Shown: positions 11,990 through 30,200 of the stretch, piece by piece
Layout of the letters: every line of letters starts with the position of its first letter
Position numbering within the stretch: position 1 is the stretch's first letter
DNA from: Pegea sp. RAD2-039
Taxonomy: Eukaryota; Chordata; Thaliacea; Salpida; Salpidae
DNA: 64,000 nucleotides
Direction: 5' to 3'
Assembly (NCBI GenBank): GCA_034620365.1
Contig: JAQGEQ010000137.1
Coordinates: 186,001 to 250,000 of the forward strand
Notes under the pieces: model-generated
Told to the model about the DNA's origin: nothing
Seen by the model: the letters and a program-made list of their open reading frames with translations, nothing else
Database searches by the model: none
Program-made: the position numbers and the translations under genes

Positions 11990-12290
11990 GATGCTATAAT
12001 GTAGCGGTCCGCACTGACGTCCACCCTCATACTTGAAAGATTTCAGGTTCGAGTCCGGGCAGACATCAATTTGCGACCAGGAAAAGTCTATAAGACTCGG
12101 GTACAAGGGCATTGTTAGTGGGTTTAATGACAACACTTCTAGGAGACGCAAAACTCCAAATTTAAAGCCAGAGTTGGAGCCACTGTATTGATCTTTCTGT
12201 CCCGTTGCATAAACTTGTTAGCGTGGAGAGTGGAATTCTGGATATTCATAATTTCTGCCCTCATATCGAAGTAGGCCAAAAATCATTGAA
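11990..12290 (+). mobile_element. tRNA-derived SINE-like element
   Basis: A patch much richer in G/C than its surroundings starts with a tRNA-like head (about 12000-12062). It has a GTAGCGGTCCGCACTG A-box region and a perfect B box GGTTCGAGTCC at 12046-12056, about 45 bases apart as in an RNA polymerase III promoter. About 230 bases of unrelated body follow, without coding potential. The head is typical of animal SINEs. The 3' boundary (about 12270-12290) and any target-site duplication are unclear. I see only this copy in the window, so the call rests on the promoter structure. Confidence 0.65.
12046..12056 (+). promoter_or_regulatory. Pol III B box
   Basis: GGTTCGAGTCC matches the tRNA B-box consensus GGTTCGANTCC exactly. 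It lies inside the SINE-like element. Confidence 0.75.
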
Positions 12291-18630
<6,340 letters not shown>

Positions 18631-21600
18631 CTTTTTACTCAAAATTCAAGTCTTGAAAAAAGGTGACATCAGAATCATTTTTAAGTGTTGATGTATTTAT
18701 GTAAATGATAAAACATCAAGTTTACGAAACAAAAACTAGTTAAAAGTATTTTTAGTTCTAAATAATTTCAATTATCGCTTTTACAGATTATGTGGTTGAC
18801 TTGATATTATTTTTAAAGTTTTTATTTTCATTTTGTTTTCTTATCTTTTGTCTAGATATACAATAGTGCCAAAATGTTAAAACGCCATTTTTGTATCTTT
18901 TGATTAGTTCTCTAACTTTGATAAAGTTCATAAACATCTTAAGTTTTTAAATAATCATTTTAAAAATTGACTCTTTCAATCTTAGTGAGTGAATTAATAA
19001 AAAAATTATTTTTAAGTGGATTTAAAGTGAATATCTATAACAAAATCTATATTTGCAGATACTGTAACTGATCCTTACTTTCATCATTGAATAATGGATT
19101 TTCTCGTTTTTATCTGAAATATATGAGGATATTAGATAAAGGATATATTGATAACTTTCCTTTTACAATTTCAGCTTCTACAATTTTTAATAAGCAATAA
19201 AAACTGTCTAAAAGCTTTCAAAAAATTTGAAATGTTCTTTTCAGAAATAAATACAACAATTTAACGACATCATATATAAACCAAGATAACTGTACTTGTT
19301 TCTATAAATAGCTTGCCAAATCCTAGCAAATGAATAATTGTATGTTTTTGTGTATCAAAATATACATTTAAGCCATTTATATTTGTAGCTTTAAAATACA
19401 TCAATTGACGTTGTTGCTGTCAATAATACTAATTAATTACAGTTTAATTCAATCTTTTATATTTTTTCCTAAAGTTATCTGTCATTTTGTATCAGGTTTT
19501 AATTACCTACATTTTTCACTTGTATGTATTTGCCAAATTTATTCCTTCTTTTTTGACTCTGTCGTTTGAAAGTCACTGAATAGAATTTGATTAAAGAAAT
19601 CAAAACCATGAAGACTTACAACTTTTAAAAATATTTTAAAACTGATCAGATGAAGAAACTACAAAAAGTTATTTTCAAAATATGAAATTTTAATAACTGA
19701 AATTTTTACTAAAAATTTGTTGAGAAGAATTATTTGTTAAAAAAAAAATGAAAAAAGTTTTTTTTAAAGAAAAACTTTAAAAGGATTTCTTTGTGATTAA
19801 GACTTACTGATTTGATGCTAGAGTAATTTTCAATAATTTTTTTACTAGGATCTAAACATAAAAATAAATTTCTAAGAAAATAGCTAACTGACTAAAATCA
19901 CCTTACATTATAAATTACAATTCTATATAATTTAAGTTCAACTTCTAAATCAAACTATCTAATCGACTTGACAGCTAATTACAGTAATTAGATTACAAAT
20001 TAAGAGTTTAAAAAGCTTACATGTTCAGTTTCTGTACTCTTCAATGTGATAATCTTCTTAAAATAGAAATTATTGCTTCCCTCAAACTATTAAAGACTAT
20101 TTGGAATTTATTTTTTTACTTTCTTTTTTGTATTTACTACAGGGGGCTATGTTCGGATAATTTAATTTGTAAAAAATTACAACTATTTAAAGTTTACGTA
20201 ATGACAGTATAAAACTTTCATCTTTTCAATTTGCAACAAAAAATTTACTATAAAAAGTTGCGTAGAAAAGTTATTAAAACTAATTTGTAAAATTGTTTAA
20301 ATTGTAAATTTTTATTGACAGTTTTCATTTGCTTACTCAGCAATAAAACATTGACAAAAAATTGATATAAAACTTTAAAATCTAAAAAAAATGCTGAATT
20401 AAATGAAATAAATTATATTTAAGTTGAAAATGATTGGAAAAGTTCTTTTAAGATTGATTAATTTTGTAAAATTTTCTTAAATATTTTTCAGTAAAATGTA
20501 AGAAATAGAATATAAAAAGTTTTGTATCAGCATCTTTAGTTAAAAAACAGAACATTTAAATTAATTAATTTTAAAGATTGACTAAATTGTATTTTCTTAA
20601 TCATTTCCAGAAAAAATTTTATTAAAAAGAACATCATTAGCAACACGGTGCCACGTGAGATATACTCTAAGTTAAAAGTATATTTAAGTTAAAATTAGAT
20701 GATTAAATAGATCGATTTATATTTAAATGTAAATTTTTTTTTATTTAAATCATAAAGAAAAAAGTTAGTTTCTTTTAATTATATAGTTATAGTTTTACTA
20801 AAATAAAAGCTTAAAGATTTATTTATTTCCTTAAAAAATTGCCATCGTTTAATTAGTTTACATAATTTATAAATTTTCTTTCTAAAGTTTGAAGATTATT
20901 TGTAAAAGATATGTTGAAATACTTTTTCAATAAATTATAAAAGAAAATCTTTAATTACTCTAACTAATAATCTATTTTAACTTGATATTAGATAGTTAAT
21001 AACTTTATATTACGCGAAGAAACTTTTATCTGAATTTAATTGTTGCATTAGCGCTCCCTTGCGGCAAAACAACGTGGTTTTATAAAGCAATTTAGACACC
21101 TAGACATTTACAAGTGACTTTTTTTTAATATTTGTTACTCTTAAAAATTTTATATAATTTGTTGCAATTCAAACTTAACTAGTTTGGTGAATAATAATAT
21201 TTAGTTTTATAAAACTTTGTATAAAGTTTATTTATGATAAGAAAATAGTAAGAAGTAATAATAATAGAGTTTCTTGTTTAATTAGATTTAGTTAACAGAT
21301 AATGTTCTACTTTTAAAAAAATTCTTTTTGTATAAAATGGTTCTGTAATATCTATTTTTTGTATATATATATTATATACTTTATTCCGTTGTGTCTTATA
21401 CTAGTATTTAACCCATAGTTGTTTTAAATTTTAATATTTTTTATAAATCTCAACTTTTAGTTTTTTATTGTTTTGTATAAATTGATTTTATTGAACTTGA
21501 AATTAGAATATTGGATTTTGATACAAATTTATTATTTTTTAATGATGTTTTCTAGTTTTATATAATAATTTTCTAATAAAAATGCAGAATTTTTCTTATT

Positions 21601-21741
21601 TTTAGCTTAATATTTAGTTTTTAATTATTTGTATAAAAAAACATAATTTTTAAACTATTATAAACGTGAATAATTAATAAAAATGTTATATTTTTATTTT
21701 AGTTTATTTTTAGGGTTGTTATTTGGGCTTTTTATCTAAAA
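18631..21741. other. AT-rich intergenic, 3.1 kb
   Basis: Low-complexity A/T sequence with only short chance ORFs. The one notable island is GCGCTCCCTTGCGG at 21051-21064, the reverse complement of a near-perfect CTCF-type core (see findings). Confidence 0.55.
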
Positions 21742-23375
21742 ATGGCTGAAATAAAGAATGAAACTACTGATGAAAAAAGTATAAAACAGTTTTTATTCAT
21801 AAATATATTTCTACTTTTAGCTTGGCTTCAAATAAAAACTTATTTTTGATCTATTATCTTTTATGAAATTATATTTTTTAATTAAAATCTTTTTGTAATC
21901 ATTTTTATAAGCTTTTAGAAAAATCATATTTCTTAAAAATAATAAAATCTTTTAATTGAAGCAAATTTACAAGAAAATTTGAATGTGTTTTATGATTTTA
22001 TGCTTTTTTTGATAAGATTAATTTATTATAAAAATTCTAGAATATTTTTTTCTAAACTTTATGTTGTGTAACTTTCTTGTGTTTGTACTTCCTTAAATTA
22101 GTTATTAGCTTATTTTAAAAGCATTTTTAGTAATAATAACATTTTTTTATACATTCTAAGTATTTTTTGATTAATGTTATTTCATTCATTATATTACAAA
22201 CTTTATTTTTTAGGATTATTTATAAAAACCATTTAGATATTTTCTTTTCTTTATTTGTAGTTCCAGAGCTGCTAGAAACAGATTTAGATTTAACCGTCAA
22301 AAAGAAAAAGAAGAAAAAGAAAATTGAACCAAAATTAGAAGAGTCAGTCTCTGAAGAACAGAATGTTGTTGAAGGTAATTTTTTTTGATTTATATTTTTT
22401 CTGACTTTCTTTACAATTGTTTTTCAGGTGATACAAATTCTCAAGATCTTAAGGTACAAACACCAAGATTTGATGTAAAAATTGTTTCTAATTTGTGAAA
22501 ATATTTAGAATAATGAAGATGATGAAGGTTTACTTGATTTAACCAGAAAAAAGAAGAAGAAGAAAGAGAAGAAACCACTGGAAGATACTGAGTCAGCAGG
22601 TAGAGTTCTAAACCAACGAAACTGGTTTTATATTCATTGAAATAATTTCTTTTTTAGTAAATACTGAGAACTTGCCTGCCGAAGACCATGAGTATACTTA
22701 TGAAGAAGTAAGATCAGAAACTCCGTCTCTCTCAATAACTTCATCACCTTTTTCCAGCTTCTTTCAAGAGCTTTCAGTATGATGCGGCAACTAAACCCTG
22801 ATCTAGTTGCTGGTGAAAGACGTCGCTTTATCATGAAGCCACCACAATGCGCGCGCGTCGGAACCAAGAAAACCTCGTTCGTTAACTTTATGGAGATTTG
22901 TCAAATGTAAGATCACATCTGTGACATCTTCAACATTATTATCAATTGTCTTTCTAGGTTAAGAAGACAACCGAAACACACTCTTGCATTCATATTAGCA
23001 GAACTCGGGGCAAGGTACAATTGTTGTAATTTCTAATCAATCGGATTTAAATGGTTTATTTCAGTGGTTCTGTTGATGGTAACAACCAATTGATTATTAA
23101 GGGCCGTTTCCAACAAAAACAATTGGAAAGTGTTCTTCGTAGATACATCAGTAAGTATCCCTAGCAACCAACATCTCAATAACGTTCTTTCTGCAGAGGA
23201 ATACGTCACGTGTCATACTTGTAGATCGCCTGACACGCTTCTCGAACGTGACGTCAGACTTTATTTTCTTCGCTGTAATGTCTGTCGTTCCAGTTGTTCC
23301 GTAGCAACCATCAAGTCTGGGTTTCAAGCTGTTACTAACAAGCGCGCTCGTATGCGAGCTAAAGCTAACTCCTAA
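21742..23375 (+). CDS. EIF2S2: Translation initiation factor eIF2, beta subunit
   Basis: Exons: 21742-21778, 22261-22374, 22428-22453, 22509-22599, 22658-22707, 22758-22906, 22958-23014, 23065-23150, 23197-23375; 262 residues with phases closing. eIF2-beta is part of the ternary complex that delivers initiator Met-tRNA to the 40S ribosome in the cytosol. Two Lys blocks are visible, K26-K33 and K73-K78, each preceded by an LDLT motif; such blocks bind eIF5 and eIF2B-epsilon. The C-terminal core is highly conserved ([41 protein letters not shown]). It ends in a C2-C2 zinc ribbon with Cys pairs in [11 protein letters not shown] and [10 protein letters not shown]. It is shorter than the vertebrate protein (about 330 residues) in the N-terminal tail. 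The first intron is 482 nt. Confidence 0.96.
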
Positions 23376-23414
23376 CTTTTTTATCTACTTGATTCTATCA
23401 AAACCTTTCAGATA

Positions 23415-23420
23415 AATAAA
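23415..23420 (+). terminator. Poly(A) signal of EIF2S2
   Basis: AATAAA 40 bases after the stop codon. Confidence 0.6.
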
Positions 23421-24242
23421 ATTTTAATTTTTCTGCTGGTAGTTTTCGTGGCGAATATCAAGAAGAGATGCATTTTGTTTAGTTAGTCTTATTTTCAAGT
23501 GTCTGCAGGTACTTTCCTGTAATTACAACATCAATAAACCAATTAGCAAATGCATTTTCTTCTATTGTTGGTTATCTATAATTCTATTTAGTTCAAAAGA
23601 TATAAAAATATCAATTTATTATTTCTAATAAATCTCAACTATTTATTTTCCTACTTTTACATCACTACTAAATCTCAATCTTTAAAGTTCAGAGTTCAGA
23701 AAACATTTTAAATAAAATTTATGAATGTTTATTACAAAAAAGTCCTCTTAAAATACTTTCAAAGTTTTAGATGTTTATAAAGATATATTTATATTTTGTA
23801 AATAATTGTTTAGATAATATCAATATATATTTTAATGTAATATCAATTATTATTATTATAAGAAACATTTTATATTTAAATCTCTCTAACTTACAATTAT
23901 TTTCTTTATTCTGTAATTTCTAATAAATAATTTTAATAATGACAAAAGATGCTAAACTCAGTGAACCCTGTATCTAGAGAACAATTTTGTAGAGCAGTAC
24001 TGAAACAAATTAGTTGCAGCATACCGAACTAACATTATGGCTTTTTATCCAAATTACATTTTGATAAAACTGCGTGAATACATTTTAGTCGAAAAATATT
24101 CCCTAGTTCCTTTGTTACTTGAATCAAACAATTATGACGTCACTATTGACAACTTGATAAATACGAAGTCGAGTAGAAATTAGTAGAAAGCGAATTAAGA
24201 AACAGCATCGTAAGAAAACGCATTTGAAAATAAGGATAAAAG
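23421..24242. other. Intergenic between EIF2S2 and RGS22-like gene
   Basis: AT-rich, with one TGACGTCA palindrome at 24135-24142, about 100 bases upstream of the RGS22-like start, where it could act as a CRE-type promoter element. No ORF. Confidence 0.55.
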
Positions 24243-27200
24243 ATGTCCTTTGTGTCTGTAGAAATGAAAATGCTGTACAAAGAAAATATTACTCTCACAC
24301 AATTTAAAGATTTATTAGAAGAAGATTTATTCCTTGACTATTTTAACAAGTTTCTTTGTTTACCGGTAAACATCAAAATCTTTGATAATCAGAATAATTA
24401 GAAAGATAATTCTTTTCTAGATTTTTCCTCAATGTCTTCTCATCGAAAAATCAAAACCTTGGATATTCAAGATGTATCCAAAGTTGAACGACAAATATGT
24501 CAGTTCGATGACGTCATCTAGTCATATGACATCATTACTTTTCAGAAACTAGACGCAGATGGCGTGTTACAGTATCTATGGGAACGAATGTATCGCGCTT
24601 TCATTGAAACCAAGTTCTATGTCGAATATCTAATCGCAAAAGAATTACTTCTCGCGCCTATGACGCAATCAATCGACAACCGAGTGGCTGGTTAGTGTTG
24701 TGACGTAATACAAGTAGAATTTCAATCGAGATGTTGACAGGATTTGAAGACGATTGTCAAAATCTGGTGAAAAACGCAGTGAGTTGGTTGAAATCGAAAT
24801 GTCTAGGTGGCGCGCTAGCACTTAGGAAGTTTCGGGACTTTATGACGCAATATCCGGAAGCGTATAAACTCTTCCAGTATTGGTTAGATGTAGAATATTT
24901 GTGAGTTGCCCCTGGCAACAAGTCCTAGCAACGAGTCTCATTTAATAACTGATTCAGATACCAAAGTCGTTCTTCGACCTTTTCACGAAGCTTCGAGCTT
25001 CTTAAAAGAAAATATTTCCACTGCAACGGGATCGCCGCCTTTCAACAACAAGTTCTCGACGCCGCCAACGATCCGTCTGAATCGCGAGCCTATGACGTCA
25101 CGTTCGCTTTTCGTTTGCAACATTTATGCTTTCAGAAAATCAGCAGCCATTGGTTGCTTAATTATCTACTAATATCGCGTGTGAACGCCGTGACGTCATG
25201 CGAGCGATCTTATATGTTGCTAGCACATGACTTTCTACGAGGCGAAGCACCTTGCAACGATCGCGTCGAAGAACTTCACAAATGTGGTGACGTCATCAAC
25301 GCGTTATCATTAGTCAGCACTATCCGTAGCAACTCGCCAATACCTAGCAAAATACAGCGAATCGCGGTGAATGACGTCAGCACGATGCAACCGATGACGT
25401 CACACGACGAAGAAAACTCACAAGTGATGACGTCATACATAATCTTCATCGTAACTTAGAGATAACTTCCAGGAAAGAGCAGATCAAATACAGCTGGGAA
25501 CAAATAAGATGAAAAAGATCAGAAGATGGAGCGTTGTCAATGGCAACGAATACAAGCTGCGATTCGCTGATGGAGACGCGATGAATGTACGCTTTGTTGT
25601 TGTCATGGCAACCATCTAACTGTCTTCTGTACAGTTGTATCGAATCGATTATGACGTAAATACTTCCGCTGGAAACAATTTACCGAAGCTCAAAGAAGCA
25701 CCTATGACGTCACAAGATAATGGCGAGATGAGGTTTGTCTGACGTCATCATATGACGTCATATTGATTTTACTGTTGTTAAGTTTGAAGAAATCGAAAGC
25801 TAACGTGAAAAAGTGAGTCTTCTTCGTCATGGCAACGTCACTATGACGTTGATTGGTTGTCAGGATGGATAGTGGCGACTTTGAAGTGGTTTTGTTTGAG
25901 GATTATCGCGATAATGATGAAAATCGACGAATAATCGCGGCGCTACAAACAGATGAAGCTGCTGCTCACCCCTTTCAATCTTATTTGTTCAAATATAAAG
26001 ATTTGGAAAGCTTACATTTATTTCTTTTCTGGCGTGACGTCGAACAACTGAGAAGAAATTTCCGATTTTGTATCAAATCGTTCGACTATTTCCTAATTGC
26101 TGTAAGTTTGTTGTTGATTGTTGTTGTTTGTTGTTGTTTGTTGTTGTTTGTTGCTACTGACAACGCGATCTTTTTCAACAGCTTCGACAAATCGCGGATA
26201 AATATTTAGAGAAGAATGCACCGAAGCAGATCAAAAAAGATCTCGATAAATCGGCGACGATCGCTCAATTGAGGAATTCTGATTACGTCACACTGCCTTC
26301 GAGACTTCGACAATTACACAAAGAAGTATTCCTGCAAATCAAACCTCTGTTTTTTGAATTCTGGCAAAAAGAGTTAAACTTATTCTACGAAAAAGCGGTT
26401 AGTGCTCTCGTGGTTGTGACGTCATCATGATGTGATTTGTTGCAGGTTTACGGGATTTATGACGTCATAGAATTAAAGAAGCATTTTGATCATAGAAATG
26501 AAGAAGATGAAGATTGTGTGAAGAAGATTAAAGAGGTTGAAGCAAATCAGGAAAAAGTTCCGGCAAACGTGAAGAAACTTCCGGTGATTTACCGGAAACA
26601 GGACCGGAAGCAAGATCAAGATAAAAAGGAAGTCGAAGCTAAAATGACGACGAGAAGAATTCAGAAAAAGGATTTAGTGGATGATGAAAAGAGCGCGAAT
26701 ATAGATCTGATGAATAAGTTTAAAAGACTTAAAAATAAACGAGATCACGTCATAAGGGGTGGAATAAAAGTAGATATCATGAATAATGATGATAATGTGA
26801 TAAAGATCAGGAAATGGAAGACAGAGAAATTAGTTGAAGAGAAAAATCAGAGACTTCCAATGATTAGGAACAAGGATTTTATCAGAAGCTCAAAGATGGT
26901 GGATTTAGAAGCTAATGATATAAAGTTACCAAATATCAAAAGTTTTGAACCGAAACAAATTAGAAAAAAGAAAAGTATTCAGATCAAATTAACCAATAAA
27001 CAACCATATACATTCATAACTCCAAAAACCTCAACTGAAACCATGATCCAAAGACTAAAAGATGAAGAGCAACTTCTTCAAGATAAACATCCACTGAAAT
27101 TCAGGTTTAGCAAGATTGAATCAGTAGATAAGATGCCAAAAAACTTTGGTTTTAAAAAAAAGATGAATAAAAAATCGATAAGTCTACCCCAAAAATTTGA

Positions 27201-30200
27201 AAGAAGAAAAATTAATATTGATGATGATGATGAGATATTCGTGTTAGGTGGCGTCCAAAAGAAGTATCAAAGTAAATTTGAAGAGAAAATGCAAGTTATC
27301 AAACGAGAGAATTTAAAAGCTGATAAAAAGATGAGGATGCTTTCGAAGTCTAATTTTATGACTACTCGGGTACATAAACGTTTACCAGAACCATTATATC
27401 CACCAACAGAAACACCACGTGCCGCGCCAAAACCATCTGAATCCACTTTAAGTTTACGCCAAAATCGAAGTGGGAATATCAAGCAAAAAGTAGATTTGCT
27501 ACAAAAAAAACAGATTAGTTCACGGAATGAATTACAATCAGCTGCAAAGCTTAACCATTTATCTGAACAATCAAACCAAATGAAACCACCAAACCAAATG
27601 AACTCTCAAAGTCAGCTTAGAATAGAAAGTCAATTTAAACCCCGAAGCCAATTCAAAATAGAGAATCAATTCAAAATAGAAAGTCATTCCAAATTCCAAA
27701 GTACATCTTCACGAAACGAAAAGAAAACCCTTTTATCCAATGACCCCCAACCTTCAAAAGACAAGTTGTCAAAAGGAGTCACTTCTAACTCCAATATCCA
27801 ACCAAAAAACCTCTCGAAGACAATTAGAGTGAGGTCTCGACGGACACCAAATGTGAAAAGTATTGCAGGTGAGCAGTATCTTTGACTCCTGAAGAAAATA
27901 TGATGTTGAAACAAGTAGAGCGAGTGTTTCTTTGAGTAGAAGTCCTGAAGAAACGTTTGAAAGTAGGAATGATGATGTTGAAACAAGTAGAGAGAGGCTT
28001 ACGGGATTGTTTAATGGATAGTTACTTTACACAAAAAGTCGATAGTAGAAGTAATCACATGATCGATGTACGCGCTTTTTTTACAGCTGCAGATTTGACC
28101 TTTGAAAGTAGGAATGAGCAAAAGAAGCAAGATAGAGACAGTGGAAAGGATGAAGATTTACTGACTAGTAAAGTAACAAGAAAGAAAAACAATAATGACA
28201 AGTTGAAAAATGAGTCAAACATGAAACGTTAGTTTTGATTAGTTAAGTTTGTTCTTTTTATATCTTTTAGGTATGGTTGAAGCTATGATGCAAAATGAAA
28301 TCCCAAATTACCTAAAGAAACTTGAATATAATAAAAAAATACCAAATGGTTTAAACAAGATGGACAAAAGACCACGTGGTTTCTCTTTGAACTTCAATAT
28401 TTCTAAGAGTTTTTTAGCATTTGAATGCTGAGTCTCTTCTTTCTAATTATAATTCAATTCAAAATTTCCAAGAGCTGGAACCTGAACAGAGAGAGATTTT
28501 AGTTGATACTTTGATCTTGAATCATTACCTGAAACCAGATTACATCCCAGCGTGAGTCTTCTTTAACACTTCACTTCTTTCAAACTTGAATTTGTGATGA
28601 TGCAGAAACAAAGATCTTTTAGGTGAATTAGCGAGAATACAAATTGATATTAAAAAGAAAATGAAACATAAATGGTTCCCTCGTTACCAGTCGATTTTTA
28701 AACAAGACTCCATAGCAACGCCAATCACAAAACGCGCGATCGCTCGGAAAGATTACGTCCGTAAATTTGTTCTCGACTTCTTCCGTAGAACAATCAGATT
28801 TGTCGCGAGCATGAGAAACAAAGAAACCGCGTCAGACTTCCGTAACTACCTGCTTCAAATAAGTCAGCATGGAGATGAGGTGGTTGCAGATAAACACGCG
28901 AACACAGAAGCCGGTAGGTGGCGTAGTGATTAGATGAGTATTTAGATGAAGATGTCAACAGGTTTGAAATCGGATATCTTCAGATTTGAATCAGAGAATC
29001 GAACTTTTTATTCCAATATCGCGCGCACGTCGCGTCAACTATCAGCTGTTGCCGAATGATTTCGACTTCTGGATTGAACTTGATTGATGAGTATTTAGAT
29101 GAAGATGTCAACAGGCTTGAAATCGGATATCTTCAGATTTGAATCAGAAAATCGAACTTTTTATTCCAATATCGCGCGACGTCGCGTCAATTATCAGCTG
29201 TTACCGAATGATTTCGACTTCTGGATTGAACTTGATTGGTGAGTGACGTCATCAACGCGATAGATGTTGATTCGAGAATGATGTAGCTACCAGAGGAACT
29301 CTGATATCGCGATTCGAAACGAGTCAAGTATTCGATGGATTTTGAGAAAAGCGCGACTCATCTATTTCAACTTCTTAAACTCATCGCTGCCTCCGCCTCT
29401 GCGAGTGAGTCTTTCGGATGTTGATCTTCGGATGTTGATCTTCTGATGTTTATCTTCTGATGTTGATCTTCTGATATTGATCTTCGGATGTTGATCTTCG
29501 GATGTTGATCTTCTGATGTTGATCTTCGGATGTTGATCTTCTGAAGTTGATCTTCGGATGTTGATCTTCTGATGTTGATCTTCGGATGTTGATCTTCTGA
29601 TGTTGATCTTCTGATGTTGATCTTCTGATGTTGATCTTCGGATGTTGATCTTCTGATGTTTATCTTCTGATGTTGATCTTCTGATGTTGATCTTCTGATG
29701 TTGATCTTCTGATGTTGATCTTCTGATGTTGATCTTCGGATGTTGATCTTCGGATGTTGATCTTCTGATGTTGATCTTCGGAAGTTGATCTTCTGATGTT
29801 GATCTTCGGATGTTGATCTTCTGATGTTGATCTTCGGAAGTTGATCTTCTGATGTTGATCTTCTGATGTTGATCTTCTGATGTTGATCTTCGGATGTTGA
29901 TCTTCGGATGTTGATCTTCTGATGTTGATCTTCGGATGTTGATCTTCTGATGTTGATCTTCGGATGTTGATCTTCGGATGTTGATCTTCGGATGTTTTTT
30001 AGGTGAACATCCCATTTGAAATGAGTGAAAAGGTCAGGAAGTCTCTGAACATCGGGATCATTTGGAGATCGATCTTTCACGCCGCGAAGCTTCATCTGCT
30101 TCCACCTCTTCTCCACTTCTGGAGCAAGTGAGTTTTTAGCGACCACTAGAAGGCGTAAGTGAGCAGCTTCTTCGATTGAAGATTTTGTTGGGAGAAGTAT

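Noticed and set aside
11909-12151. 80-codon minus-strand ORF
   Set aside because: It overlaps the tRNA-like promoter of the SINE-like element and has no family resemblance.
23376-24242. EIF2S2 and RGS22-like genes as an operon
   Set aside because: They are on the same strand, but about 870 bases of AT-rich DNA and a poly(A) signal lie between them. No trans-splice signal can be recognised by eye.
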